From: Peptococcaceae bacterium
GTDB taxonomy: Bacteria > Bacillota > Peptococcia > Peptococcales > Peptococcaceae
Direction: 5' to 3'
Assembly (NCBI GenBank): GCA_900759105.1
Contig: CAAETY010000110.1
Span: 31,710 to 95,709, forward strand
Length of the DNA: 64,000 nucleotides
Under the pieces are notes generated by a model, which saw only the letters and a list, made by a program, of their open reading frames with translations, was not told the DNA's origin and ran no database searches. Made by a program: the position numbers and the translations under genes. Shown piece by piece: positions 18,846 through 27,849 of the stretch. Positions within the stretch are counted from its first letter, which is position 1; each line of letters begins with the position of its first letter.

Positions 18846-19820
18846 GTGCAAAGAGTGTTTGATTTTCTAAAAGCGAACAAGGTAAATAACCTCGCCATCT
18901 TTTCTCATGTTAGAGGAGATGGCGATTGTTTAGGTGCTCAAACAGGACTGACAAGTGTTTTGCGCCAAGAAGGTTATAATGTTTCTATGTATAATCAAGA
19001 TACACTGTCTGAAAACTACGCCTTTTTGAACGGGTTTTCAGAAATTAGTGTGTTCAATGACGAAACAATGCGGCCGGACATATGTATTGCTGTAGATTGT
19101 GCTTCATTTGAACGCATTGGTTTAACAGAGAACATGCTTTCAGAGTATCTGTGGATTAACATAGATCATCATGTGAGCAATACTATGTATGGTGCATTAA
19201 ATATTATTGACGGATTAGCGTCTTCAACGTGTGAAATACTCAGCTTAATGTTGATTGAATCGGAAGTGCGCTTTTCCAAAGAAGTGGCCACTTCTTTATA
19301 TAGCGGCATTAGCACGGATACAGGCTCATTTTTATATCCGAATGCATCGGCAAAAACATTTAGCTTGGCGGCTGCCTTATTGGAGGCGGGCGCTGATAAA
19401 AGCTTGGTGCAAATGAATATCTTTGAAAACACAAGCCGTAAGCAGATTGAAATTTATAAATATCTATATGCGAATATCCACTTCGAATTAAATGATGAAG
19501 TGGCATATTGTGTATTTACAAATGATGTAATGCGTGCAATGAAAGCGACTTCTGCTGATTTTGAAGGCGTTGTGACGTTAATCAAAGAAATTCATGGGGT
19601 AGAGTTGGCAATTCTTCTAACCGAATTAAAGCCGGGGTATAGTAAAATAAGCATGCGCACTAAGGCATTTTTTGATGCGAATAAATGTTGTCAAAAATTT
19701 GGTGGCGGCGGACATATTCGTGCATCAGGTGCTTCGTTAGAAGAGAAACCTGAAAAAGCAATTGAACGTGTATTGGCTGAAGTAAGAACACAATGGGAGG
19801 AACTTGGTCATGCCGAATAG
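18846..19820 (+). CDS. nrnA: DHH-family bifunctional oligoribonuclease / pAp phosphatase NrnA
   Basis: Degrades short oligoribonucleotides and 3'-phosphoadenosine-5'-phosphate. The DHH motif is IDHHVSNT around residue 105, preceded by the DGDCLGAQ motif near residue 28; the DHHA1 domain ends with FGGGGHIRASGAS. It starts at GTG, and the 3' end overlaps truB. The length of 324 residues is typical. Confidence 0.93.
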   Translation: MQRVFDFLKANKVNNLAIFSHVRGDGDCLGAQTGLTSVLRQEGYNVSMYNQDTLSENYAFLNGFSEISVFNDETMRPDICIAVDCASFERIGLTENMLSEYLWINIDHHVSNTMYGALNIIDGLASSTCEILSLMLIESEVRFSKEVATSLYSGISTDTGSFLYPNASAKTFSLAAALLEAGADKSLVQMNIFENTSRKQIEIYKYLYANIHFELNDEVAYCVFTNDVMRAMKATSADFEGVVTLIKEIHGVELAILLTELKPGYSKISMRTKAFFDANKCCQKFGGGGHIRASGASLEEKPEKAIERVLAEVRTQWEELGHAE

Positions 19821-20697
19821 TGGAATTTTATTAGTGGATAAACCAACAGATATGACCTCTCATGATTTGGTAAATATTGTTCGCAAAGTATTTCATACCA
19901 AAAAAGTTGGGCATAATGGTACGTTGGATCCGGATGCAACGGGCGTAATGGTATTGTGTATTAATCAAGCTACGCGATTGAACGAGTATCTTGTTGCAGA
20001 TGAAAAATTTTATCGTGCTACAATAAAATTTGGTCAAGAAACCGATACACAAGATATATCCGGTGAAGTAATAAAGAAATGTGAAAAGCCGGCAACTGAT
20101 ATTGATGGGTTTAAGGCAGTGTTGGCAAGTTTTATAGGTGTTCAAGAACAAACACCGCCAATGTATTCTGCGATAAAAAAAGATGGGAAACCGCTTTATA
20201 AGTACGCGCGAGAAGGGATTGACATTGGTGAAATTCCAAAGCGTCAAATAGAAGTGCTTTCAATTGACTGCGTTTCCTATTCATGTGATGAAGCTGTTAT
20301 TGATGTTCATTGTAGCAAAGGTACTTATATTAGAACCTTATGCCAGGATATTGCTCGTGCATTAGGAAGTTGTGGATGCATGGCAGCTTTACGCAGAATG
20401 CGGGTTGGCGCATTTGAGATTACGAGCTGTCATTCAGTTGAAGCGATTAAGGCAGCAGAATTTCCTTATGATTTATTGTTGCCAATGTCACAAGTGGTGT
20501 CATTTCCAAAAACTGTGCTTTCAACAGAGCTTATCTTAAAAGATTTAATGAATGGTAAAAAAATTCCTTTCGAAGGTATTGCACTATCGGAGCCTAAAGA
20601 AGGTCAACTTTGCCAAGCGATTTATCAAGATGAACTGATAGCAATTGGACGCTATGAAAATAAAATGTTCGTACCAAAAAAAGTATTTCATCTATGA
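19810..20697 (+). CDS. truB: tRNA pseudouridine-55 synthase TruB
   Basis: Makes the universal pseudouridine in the tRNA T loop. GILLVDKPTDMTSHD at the N-terminus and VGHNGTLDPDATGVMV (catalytic Asp near residue 42) are diagnostic. The ATG at 19810 is preferred because GGGAGG lies nine bases upstream; a TTG two codons before is too close to it. It overlaps nrnA by 11 bases. Confidence 0.96.
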   Translation: MPNSGILLVDKPTDMTSHDLVNIVRKVFHTKKVGHNGTLDPDATGVMVLCINQATRLNEYLVADEKFYRATIKFGQETDTQDISGEVIKKCEKPATDIDGFKAVLASFIGVQEQTPPMYSAIKKDGKPLYKYAREGIDIGEIPKRQIEVLSIDCVSYSCDEAVIDVHCSKGTYIRTLCQDIARALGSCGCMAALRRMRVGAFEITSCHSVEAIKAAEFPYDLLLPMSQVVSFPKTVLSTELILKDLMNGKKIPFEGIALSEPKEGQLCQAIYQDELIAIGRYENKMFVPKKVFHL

Positions 20698-20709
20698 GAG
20701 GTTTAGACA

Positions 20710-21642
20710 TTGATTGTACATAATGGAACAAAAGGGATTGAACACAAAAGACGTGTCGTTGTTTTAGGAAATTTTGATGGGATTCATATTGGACATCAGA
20801 ATTTGATTAAACAGGGTATAGAGCTGGCAAAAGAAAAAAATGCAGTATTAACAATTTTTACGTTCTATCCTCAATGGCAAGCGTTAAATAAAGCGGACTT
20901 TAAATATTTATTGTCTCAATCGGATAAGATGAATATGCTTGAGAAAATTGGCGTGGATGAAGTTATTACACAAGCTTGTGATACAGATTTTTCAAGCATT
21001 ACAGCGCATGCCTTTATTCAAGATATTTTAGTGGATGTACTTAATGTATGTGGTGTTGTTGTTGGTTTTAACTATTCTTTCGGATACAAAGCCGAAGGGA
21101 CGCCAGAACTTCTAAATGATGTATTAACGCCACAAGGAATCACGGTACATATAGAACCGCCATTTCAATATGCGGACAATATTGTGAGTAGTTCTTTGAT
21201 ACGCCGACAAGTTCGTGCTGGCAACATGTTGCTGGTAAAAGAATTGCTGGGATATTCTTATCATTTGTGCGGTGAAGTCGTGCATGGTGCACAGAATGGC
21301 CGTAAGATGAATTTTCCTACGGCTAATATTGATTATGATGAGTCATTAATGCTGCCGTCATTAGGAGTATATGCTGCAAAGGCTTGGTTGGTTAACGAAC
21401 CGAACAAGAAATATAATGGGGTTTTAAATATCGGAACACGCCCAACGGTCGATGATTCTGAGAAAATAACTGTAGAAATTCATATGCTTGATTTTGAACA
21501 GCAAATATATGGCAAACAGCTGTGTATCGAAGTTCATCATTTTTTGCGCCATATTTCCAAGTTTAAGAATTTGTCAGAATTGAAATTGACTATTTCGATG
21601 GACGTCGTGAATGCAAAAAAATTCTTTGAGAAAGAAAGTTAA
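20710..21642 (+). CDS. ribF: Bifunctional riboflavin kinase / FAD synthetase
   Basis: Converts riboflavin to FMN and FAD. The N-terminal adenylyltransferase domain carries GNFDGIHIGHQ (~residue 20). The C-terminal kinase domain (~185-305) shows GRKMNFPTANI and GVLNIGTRPTV. The length is 310 residues. Translation starts at TTG with GAGG upstream. It ends the truB-ribF pair, after which rpsO has its own promoter. Confidence 0.96.
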   Translation: MIVHNGTKGIEHKRRVVVLGNFDGIHIGHQNLIKQGIELAKEKNAVLTIFTFYPQWQALNKADFKYLLSQSDKMNMLEKIGVDEVITQACDTDFSSITAHAFIQDILVDVLNVCGVVVGFNYSFGYKAEGTPELLNDVLTPQGITVHIEPPFQYADNIVSSSLIRRQVRAGNMLLVKELLGYSYHLCGEVVHGAQNGRKMNFPTANIDYDESLMLPSLGVYAAKAWLVNEPNKKYNGVLNIGTRPTVDDSEKITVEIHMLDFEQQIYGKQLCIEVHHFLRHISKFKNLSELKLTISMDVVNAKKFFEKES

Positions 21643-21645
21643 GGC

Positions 21646-21674
21646 TTGTATTACACGCCTAAAAACTATATAAT
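21646..21674 (+). promoter_or_regulatory. rpsO promoter
   Basis: TTGTAT (21646-21651) and a perfect TATAAT (21669-21674) are 17 bases apart, overlapping the space after ribF. Transcription would start near 21681, giving an 80-base leader. Confidence 0.75.
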
Positions 21675-21683
21675 ACTATTGTT

Positions 21684-21755
21684 ATGGTCCGCTGCTCAGT
21701 CATCAGCAACTCCGGCGGTGACTTAGGAGTCGGATAAATATAATTCTAGGAGGAT
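21684..21755 (+). promoter_or_regulatory. Structured rpsO leader, candidate S15 autoregulatory element
   Basis: The leader can pair CCGC with GCGG around an inner GCTG/CAGC stem, followed by a GACT/AGTC hairpin, just before the AGGAGG of rpsO. S15 represses its own mRNA through structured leaders in several bacterial groups. Assignment here is by position and foldability only. Confidence 0.45.
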
Positions 21756-21761
21756 ATTAAA

Positions 21762-22031
21762 ATGGCAATTGATGCAGCAAAGAAATCCGAAATTATTGAA
21801 CAGTACAAATTACATGATGGTGACACCGGGTCTCCAGAAGTGCAAATCGCGCTCTTGACCTATCGCATTCAATATTTGACTGAACACTTAAAGACCAATA
21901 AGAAAGACCACCATTCCCGTCGTGGCCTCTTGAAGATGGTTGGTCATCGTAGAGCCCTTTTGGATTACTTAATGGATAACGATATTGAACGTTATCGTAA
22001 CATTGTTAGTAAGCTCGGCTTGCGTCGATAA
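21762..22031 (+). CDS. rpsO: 30S ribosomal protein S15
   Basis: An 89-residue primary 16S rRNA-binding protein. [19 protein letters not shown] and [17 protein letters not shown] are the family signatures. AGGAGG lies eight bases before the ATG. It has its own promoter, leader and terminator, followed by pnp, the classical pairing. Confidence 0.98.
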   Translation: MAIDAAKKSEIIEQYKLHDGDTGSPEVQIALLTYRIQYLTEHLKTNKKDHHSRRGLLKMVGHRRALLDYLMDNDIERYRNIVSKLGLRR

Positions 22032-22045
22032 TTTACTATGCTTAC

Positions 22046-22084
22046 AAAGATGCTTGAGGATGTTTTTCAAGCATCTTTTTTTTC
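22046..22084 (+). terminator. Intrinsic terminator of rpsO
   Basis: A 12-base-pair stem (AAAGATGCTTGA with TCAAGCATCTTT, nine-base loop) is followed by a run of uridines through 22083. It separates rpsO from pnp. Confidence 0.9.
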
Positions 22085-22134
22085 AATTTGTTACATGTTG
22101 AAGCATGAATACTATGATATAAAGAGAGGTAGCA

Positions 22135-24228
22135 ATGGATACTATTATTAAAAAAAGTATGCTTCTTGCTGGCCGTGAGTTAAGTTTAGAAACAGGACAT
22201 TTGGCTAAACAAGCCAATGGCGCAGTGCTTGTTCGTTATGGCGACACTGTGGTTCTTGTTACTGCAACAGCCAGCAAAGAACCTCGAGAAGGAGTAGATT
22301 TCTTCCCGCTTACTGTAGATTATGAAGAAAAAATGTACTCTGTTGGGAAAATTCCTGGCGGTTTCCTGCGTCGTGAAGGACGTGCAACTGAAGCTGGCAC
22401 TTTGTCAGCGCGTTTGATTGACAGACCTATCCGTCCATTATTCCCAAAAGGTTATAGAAACGATGTACAGATTGTAGCAACTGTACTTTCTGTAGAACCA
22501 GATAACGAACCAGATATGTGTGCGATGATTGGTGCTTCTGCAGCTCTGCATTTGTCTAATGCTCCATTTTTGGGTCCTATTGCAGGCGTAAGTGTTGGTT
22601 TGGTTGATGATGAATTTATCATTAATCCTAACGTTGAACAACGTGAAAAGACTTTGTTGCATTTATCTGTGGCTGGGACTGCTGATGCAATTATGATGGT
22701 TGAAGCCGGCGCAAAAGAAGTACCTGAAGATACGATTCTTGATGCTATTATGTTCGGTCATAAAGAAATTCAACGTGTTGTCGCTATGATTGAAGCGTTC
22801 CGTGATGAAGCTTTAGAAGCTGGCATTGCACAAGAAAAATACGAACCAGAAGTCGTTGAATTGCCTAGTGAATTAGTGGCTGATGTAGAAGAGCAAGCAA
22901 AGGTTGCGTTGCGTGAAGCATTGCAAATCATTAACAAACAAAAACGCGATGAAGCGGTTAGCGAAGTAAAGGATCAAGCTGTAGAAGCGTTAATCGAAAA
23001 GTATCCTGAACAGGAAGCCGATTTGCGCGCCGCATTGGATGCCTTGATGAAGCAAATTGTTCGTCAATTGATTACTCTGGAACACAAGCGTCCGGATGGT
23101 CGTGCGGTAACCGAAGTTCGCCCTCTGACTTGCGAAGTTGACTTGTTGCCACGTACGCATGGGAGCGCTGTGTTCACTCGTGGACAAACTCAAATTCTTT
23201 CGGTAACCACATTAGGATCTTTACGTGACAATCAATTATTGGATGGGCTTGAACAAGAAGAGTCTAGAAGATATTTGCATCATTATAATTTCCCTCCATA
23301 CAGCGTAGGGGAAACCCGTCCGATGCGTGGGCCAGGTCGTCGAGAAATTGGTCATGGCGCATTAGCTAGACGTGCATTAGAACCTGTTATTCCAAGTGAA
23401 GAAGAATTCCCATACACCATTCGCGTTGTATCTGAAGCTGTCGAATCTAACGGTTCTACATCTATGGGGAGCGTTTGCGGTAGCACATTATCTTTGATGG
23501 CTGCCGGCGTTCCTATTAAAAAGCCGGTCTCCGGTGTTGCAATGGGCTTGATTCGCGAAGGCGATGAGTTTGTTGTATTAACGGACCTTCAAGGGCTTGA
23601 AGATGCGTTGGGGGATATGGACTTTAAGGTTGCTGGGACTGTTGATGGTGTAACAGCAATTCAAATGGACATTAAGATTTCCGGGATTAGCAAGGCTATC
23701 TTGAAGCAAGCGCTTGCTCAAGCATATGATGGTCGTATGTTCATTATGAATGCAATGATGCAAGCGATTAACGAACCACGTAAGGAATTGTCTCCTTATG
23801 CGCCACGTGTTGAACAAATGAAAATTGATGTTGACAAAATCAAAGATGTTATTGGTAGTGGCGGTAAGACCATTAAGAAAATTATTGAACTTACTGGTGT
23901 TGAAATCGATGTCGAAGAAACCGGTATTATTCACGTTCTTTCTGCAGATGCAGACGCTTGTCAACGTGCAATGAAGATGATTGAAGATATCGTGAAAGAA
24001 CCTGAAGTTGGCGAGATTTATGAAGGCAAGGTCGTAAAGATTATGGAATTTGGCGCATTCGTTAATATTTTGCCGGGTAAAGACGGGCTGGTTCATATTT
24101 CTCAACTTGCCAAAGAACGCGTGAAGAAGGTAGAAGACGTAGTAAGCGTTGGTGATATTGTACGTGTTAAGGTGAGTGAAATTGATAAGCAAGGTCGTAT
24201 TAATCTTTCTATGAAAGCACTTTTGTAA
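22135..24228 (+). CDS. pnp: Polyribonucleotide nucleotidyltransferase (PNPase)
   Basis: Phosphorolytic 3'-5' exoribonuclease of the degradosome. Two RNase PH-like domains (~10-225 and ~310-540) flank an alpha-helical linker; a KH domain ([12 protein letters not shown], ~560) and an S1 domain (~620-695) end the protein. [17 protein letters not shown] marks the second catalytic domain. The length is 697 residues. A TATGAT box at 22113-22118 with a poorly spaced TTGTTA (19 bases) may be its promoter. Codon usage is optimised. Confidence 0.97.
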   Translation: MDTIIKKSMLLAGRELSLETGHLAKQANGAVLVRYGDTVVLVTATASKEPREGVDFFPLTVDYEEKMYSVGKIPGGFLRREGRATEAGTLSARLIDRPIRPLFPKGYRNDVQIVATVLSVEPDNEPDMCAMIGASAALHLSNAPFLGPIAGVSVGLVDDEFIINPNVEQREKTLLHLSVAGTADAIMMVEAGAKEVPEDTILDAIMFGHKEIQRVVAMIEAFRDEALEAGIAQEKYEPEVVELPSELVADVEEQAKVALREALQIINKQKRDEAVSEVKDQAVEALIEKYPEQEADLRAALDALMKQIVRQLITLEHKRPDGRAVTEVRPLTCEVDLLPRTHGSAVFTRGQTQILSVTTLGSLRDNQLLDGLEQEESRRYLHHYNFPPYSVGETRPMRGPGRREIGHGALARRALEPVIPSEEEFPYTIRVVSEAVESNGSTSMGSVCGSTLSLMAAGVPIKKPVSGVAMGLIREGDEFVVLTDLQGLEDALGDMDFKVAGTVDGVTAIQMDIKISGISKAILKQALAQAYDGRMFIMNAMMQAINEPRKELSPYAPRVEQMKIDVDKIKDVIGSGGKTIKKIIELTGVEIDVEETGIIHVLSADADACQRAMKMIEDIVKEPEVGEIYEGKVVKIMEFGAFVNILPGKDGLVHISQLAKERVKKVEDVVSVGDIVRVKVSEIDKQGRINLSMKALL

Positions 24229-24276
24229 TATAAGTACGTGAGTGAATGACGTTTTATCTAATTAAACGAGTTTATA

Positions 24277-24312
24277 TAAAAGCCGTTCTCCATTTGGAGA
24301 ACGGCTTTTATA
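24277..24312 (+). terminator. Intrinsic terminator of pnp
   Basis: A strong stem, TAAAAGCCGTTCTCC paired with GGAGAACGGCTTTTA around a short ATTT loop, ends in a T-rich tail. It lies about 50 bases after the pnp stop. Confidence 0.85.
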
Positions 24313-24359
24313 ATTTAAAAATAAATAATGATTTTTACATGAAAAACAAAAGTTTATGG

Positions 24360-24388
24360 TTGACAGACATGCAATAAAAGATTAGTAT
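24360..24388 (+). promoter_or_regulatory. Promoter of the glycine-riboswitch transcript
   Basis: A perfect TTGACA (24360-24365) and TAGTAT (24383-24388) are separated by 17 bases. Transcription would start near 24395, about 115 bases before the first aptamer. Confidence 0.75.
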
Positions 24389-24510
24389 AGGAGATGTCTT
24401 CTCGACGCAATATTGTCGATGAGTCAGGGACAATTGATGTGAAAATTAGTCCGTGATTTGTGGATGATTTTGTGCGAGATATTGGATTACAATTGAATAT
24501 AGCAGATGAT

Positions 24511-24710
24511 TTTCTTAGGGGAATGGCGCAAGCCTGCCGAAGGAGTAAAACTCTCAGGCGTCTGTAAGCAGATGGGGACTAAGAAAGGATGTGACTCTGG
24601 AGAAGCTCATTAAATTGAGGACCGAAGGTGCAAGGCAAAGTGATGCCGAATCTCTCAGGTAAAAGTACGGAGCCAAAGAATGGCAAGCATAAAGGTGTTT
24701 GCTTTTCTTT
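24511..24710 (+). promoter_or_regulatory. Tandem glycine riboswitch with terminator expression platform
   Basis: Aptamer 1 spans 24511-24586, closed by TTTCTTAG/CTAAGAAA, with GCCTGCCGAAGGAG and CTCTCAGGC core segments. Aptamer 2 follows at ~24590-24675 with GACCGAAGGTGCAAG, GCCGAATCTCTCAGG and a closing GGAGC region. These are the conserved gcvT-type glycine aptamer motifs in the usual tandem form. A hairpin at 24683-24702 (GCAAGCA/TGTTTGC) followed by TTTTCTTTT is the likely terminator platform. It controls the downstream symporter in response to glycine; in the family, ligand usually turns expression on. Confidence 0.92.
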
Positions 24711-24781
24711 TGGACGTCAAAACTTCTTCGGAGCAGCTAATTTGGTTGTTCCGTTTATTATTTTTAGGGGGAATTAAAAAA

Positions 24782-26194
24782 ATGGTAGAATCTTTAGAAG
24801 CGTTTTTGTTGCCGATTGCTCAGACAATCAACACCTATTTATCAAATTATATTTTGGTATTTTTGTTATTGGGTGTTGGCCTGTGGTATACTTTAAAAAC
24901 ACGTTTTATTCAAATTAGATGTTTTGGTGAAGGTATGAAAAACGTGTTTGGTAACTTGTCTTTGCGTGGTGGTAAGCAAGAATCCGGAATGAGTTCCTTC
25001 CAGGCTCTTGCGACTGCTATTGCAGCACAAGTTGGTACAGGTAACATTGTAGGTGCATCCGGTGCAATCTTGGTTGGGGGACCAGGCGCTATTTTCTGGA
25101 TGTGGCTGATCGCATTCTTCGGGATGGCAACAGTATATGCTGAAGCAACACTTGCTATTCAAACCCGTCAAATTGACCAAGACGGGAATATCAAAGGGGG
25201 CCCGGTTTACTATATTCGCGAAGCTTTTAAAGGCGGATTTGGTCGATTCATGGCTGGCTTCTTTGCGGTAGCAATTACTTTAGCACTTGGCTTTATGGGT
25301 TGCATGGTTCAAGCGAACTCTATCGGTTCTACGTTTAATACCGCATTCGCAATTCCAAGCTGGATTGTAGGTGCAATTCTTGTTGTATTCTGTGCAGCAA
25401 TTTTTTTTGGTAGTGTTCACCGTTTAGCGTCTGTTGTAGAAAAGCTTGTTCCTATCATGGCTGCAATTTTCTTGGGTGGCGCTATTATTGTATTAGTTGC
25501 AAGATACCAATATATTCCTGAAACCTTTGGCATGATTTTTGGCTATGCGTTCCATCCGGAAGCTATCATTGGCGGGGGATTCGGTTTTGCAATTAAAGAA
25601 GCTATTAGCCAAGGGGCTAAGCGTGGTCTTTTTTCCAATGAAGCTGGTATGGGTTCTACACCTCACGCGCATGCACAAGCAAATGTTAAGAATCCGCATG
25701 AACAAGGCGTTGTAGCTATGGTTGGGGTATTTGTTGATACCTTTGTGGTATTAACCTTGAATGCATTAGTTATCATCTCTACCTTATATACCGAAGATGG
25801 CCCACTTCATGAATGTGGTGCAGCGACTGCATTAAGTGATACTTTGAACAAAACCAATCTTGCGCAAACCGCTTTTGGCACTGTGTTTGGAGAACAATTT
25901 GGGAATGCATTCGTTGCAATTTGCCTTTTGTTCTTTGCTTTCTCCACAATATTAAGTTGGAACTTATTTGGTAAGATTAATGTTAGCTATCTTTTCGATG
26001 ACAATGCTGTTCCGGTATATTGTGTAATCGCATTAGCATTTATTTTTGTCGGGACATTGGTATCCAATGACCTTGTATGGGAATTGACTGATATGTTTAA
26101 CAATCTTATGGTAATCCCTAACACCTTGGCACTCTTTGCATTGACCGGAGCTGTTGTGGCATCTGCTAAAAAGTATAGTCATCGTTCTAAATAA
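24782..26194 (+). CDS. Sodium:alanine/glycine symporter, AgcS family
   Basis: A ~470-residue inner-membrane transporter with about 11 hydrophobic segments. The signature GTGNIVGASGAI near residue 80 and GGPGAIFWMW after it are typical of the alanine/glycine:cation symporter (SSS-unrelated, AgcS) family, as are NEAGMGSTPHAHA and DTFVV later. The ATG at 24782 is chosen for its AGGGGG ribosome site; a frame extending to 24680 would begin inside the riboswitch platform. The glycine riboswitch upstream strongly suggests glycine as substrate, for uptake or export with sodium. Confidence 0.95.
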   Translation: MVESLEAFLLPIAQTINTYLSNYILVFLLLGVGLWYTLKTRFIQIRCFGEGMKNVFGNLSLRGGKQESGMSSFQALATAIAAQVGTGNIVGASGAILVGGPGAIFWMWLIAFFGMATVYAEATLAIQTRQIDQDGNIKGGPVYYIREAFKGGFGRFMAGFFAVAITLALGFMGCMVQANSIGSTFNTAFAIPSWIVGAILVVFCAAIFFGSVHRLASVVEKLVPIMAAIFLGGAIIVLVARYQYIPETFGMIFGYAFHPEAIIGGGFGFAIKEAISQGAKRGLFSNEAGMGSTPHAHAQANVKNPHEQGVVAMVGVFVDTFVVLTLNALVIISTLYTEDGPLHECGAATALSDTLNKTNLAQTAFGTVFGEQFGNAFVAICLLFFAFSTILSWNLFGKINVSYLFDDNAVPVYCVIALAFIFVGTLVSNDLVWELTDMFNNLMVIPNTLALFALTGAVVASAKKYSHRSK

Positions 26195-26208
26195 GAAAAA
26201 ATAGTAAT

Positions 26209-26298
26209 AAAAAACTGTGACTTTGTGAACTGACCCTCAATTGTTAGACTTAAAAATCTAACGATTGGGGGTCATCGCTATATAGTCACAGTTTTTTT
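26209..26298. repeat. Nested palindrome: conserved inner repeat inside a bidirectional terminator (copy 1)
   Basis: An outer 12-base-pair stem (AAAACTGTGACT, 26211-26222, with AGTCACAGTTTT, 26284-26295) followed by T residues encloses an inner stem of 18 pairs (26231-26248 with 26257-26274, two G-U) around an eight-base loop. The inner arms TGACCCTCAATTGTTAGA and TCTAACGATTGGGGGTCA recur at 59869-59919. It lies between the convergent symporter and decarboxylase genes. The inner arms resemble, from memory, terminal repeats of IS3-family elements, so it may be a miniature derivative. Confidence 0.7.
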
Positions 26299-26309
26299 GT
26301 TTTTGTAAG

Positions 26310-26352
26310 AAAAAAGCGATGCACATCATTGATTGATGATATGCTTCGCTTT
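26310..26352 (-). terminator. Intrinsic terminator of the decarboxylase gene
   Basis: Read on the minus strand, an imperfect stem (AAAGCGAAGCATATCAT with ATGATGTGCATCGCTTT) is followed by a uridine run. It lies six bases past the stop of the minus-strand gene. Confidence 0.8.
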
Positions 26353-26357
26353 CCTGA

Positions 26358-27599
26358 TTAAAATTTCAAAGTAGCAAAAAGGTCATCGATGGTTTCGGCA
26401 CGACGAATCATTTGCACAGAGTGGTCTTCGTTTAAGAGCAATTCGGCAGAACGTAATTTAGCATTGTAGTTAAAGCCCATAGAATGGCCGTGAGCTCCGG
26501 CGTCATGAATGACGAGGATATCCCCTTCTTCAATGGCAGGAAGTTCGCGTTGAATAGCGAACTTGTCGCAGTTTTCGCAAAGACTGCCTACAACATCATA
26601 AATATGATCAGCAGGAGCGTTTTCTTTGCCAAGAACAGTGATATGATGATAAGCTCCATACATCCCTGGACGCATTAGATTTGCCATACTTGCATCAACA
26701 CCAATGTAATTACGGTAGGTATCTTTGTGATGGATGGCCTTGGTTACTAAATAGCCGTAAGGGCCGGTAACCATACGGCCACATTCGAGCATTATTTTGA
26801 GTGGAGCAAGACCGGCAGGAACGATGATTTCTTCATACATTTTTTCAACAAGACTAGATACATATTCAAGATCCATTGGCTCTTGTTCCGGTTTATAAGG
26901 AATACCGATACCGCCACCGAGGTCAACAAATGAAACGCGCACGCCGGTTTCGTTATAAATATCAACGATGAGTTCAAACATCATTTTTGCGGTTTCAGCA
27001 AAGTATTCCGGATTGAGCTCATTAGATACAACCATGGTATGAAGGCCGAATTTTTCGCAACCTTTTTCTTTGCAAAGCGCATAGGCTTCAATGATTTGTT
27101 CCTTAGTTAAACCATATTTTGCTTCTTCCGGTTTACCGATTAATTCATTGCCATCACGCAATGGACCTGGATTGTAACGGAATGAAATGGTTTTTGGTAA
27201 TTGATGCTTGCGTTCAATGTATTCAATGTGACTAATATCATCAAGATTTAAGATTGCGCCTAGCTTTAATGCATAGTCATATTCTTCCATAGGTGTGTTG
27301 TTACTGGAGAACATGATGTCTTCGCCAACAATACCAACTTGTTCAGAAAGAATTAATTCGGGAAGAGAGCTGCAGTCGGTACCGAGTCCTTCTTCTTTGA
27401 AGATTTTCAAAAGGGTAGGGTTCGGTGTTGCTTTTACCGCAAAATACTCTTTGAATTCAGGTGCCCAACTAAAAGCTGCTTTCAAGCGACGAATATTATC
27501 AATAATGGCTTTTTTGTCGTAGATGTGAAATGGGGTAGGGTAGGTTTCAATAATCTTTTCCATTTCTTCTTTTGAAAAAGGAACTGTTTTATTTGACAT
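26358..27599 (-). CDS. Fold-III PLP decarboxylase, probable diaminopimelate decarboxylase
   Basis: A 413-residue alanine-racemase-fold decarboxylase. YFAVKATPNP (~residue 49) holds the PLP lysine; HTMVVSNE, the glycine loop DLGGGIGIPY (~230), ECGRMVTGPYG (~280) and CENCDKF (~350) follow the order of DAP decarboxylase, the last step of lysine synthesis. The family also includes lysine/ornithine and carboxynorspermidine decarboxylases, and the CENCD motif differs from the textbook CESGD, so substrate is not certain. AGGAGG precedes the ATG. It stands alone with its own promoter and terminator. Confidence 0.8.
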   Translation of the reverse strand: MSNKTVPFSKEEMEKIIETYPTPFHIYDKKAIIDNIRRLKAAFSWAPEFKEYFAVKATPNPTLLKIFKEEGLGTDCSSLPELILSEQVGIVGEDIMFSSNNTPMEEYDYALKLGAILNLDDISHIEYIERKHQLPKTISFRYNPGPLRDGNELIGKPEEAKYGLTKEQIIEAYALCKEKGCEKFGLHTMVVSNELNPEYFAETAKMMFELIVDIYNETGVRVSFVDLGGGIGIPYKPEQEPMDLEYVSSLVEKMYEEIIVPAGLAPLKIMLECGRMVTGPYGYLVTKAIHHKDTYRNYIGVDASMANLMRPGMYGAYHHITVLGKENAPADHIYDVVGSLCENCDKFAIQRELPAIEEGDILVIHDAGAHGHSMGFNYNAKLRSAELLLNEDHSVQMIRRAETIDDLFATLKF

Positions 27600-27629
27600 A
27601 CTATTGCCTCCTATATTAAAGATAAAATT

Positions 27630-27658
27630 AGAATAAATGAATCTGTGAATTGTGTCAA
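27630..27658 (-). promoter_or_regulatory. Promoter of the decarboxylase gene
   Basis: On the minus strand TTGACA (27658-27653) and TATTCT (27635-27630) are 17 bases apart, about 30 bases before the start codon. Confidence 0.75.
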
Positions 27659-27849
27659 GTTGTAGAATAGCATAAGAAATGAAAAAATGGCATAATCATT
27701 CATCTTAATAGAAAATGGATAAACTATTAAAATGTGCATATAAAGATTAGAATTAGAAAAATATGATATTTCGCTTAAATTGCAGAACGTATATTAATGC
27801 AAAGTGCTGAATAGATAGAAGCAAGTATATGGGCGTTATGGTAAAGTTT
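27659..27849. other. AT-rich divergent intergenic region
   Basis: About 190 bases between the two divergent promoters contain no open frame, repeat or strong hairpin that I can support. The sequence is AT-rich, which fits upstream promoter DNA. Confidence 0.5.

Noticed and set aside
23578..24192. 204-residue minus-strand frame inside pnp
   Set aside because: Antisense shadow, with low-complexity Asn/Phe-rich content as expected from reversed optimised codons.
24680..24781. 34-codon N-terminal extension of the symporter
   Set aside because: It begins within the riboswitch terminator platform and lacks a ribosome site; ATG at 24782 has AGGGGG and matches the family start.
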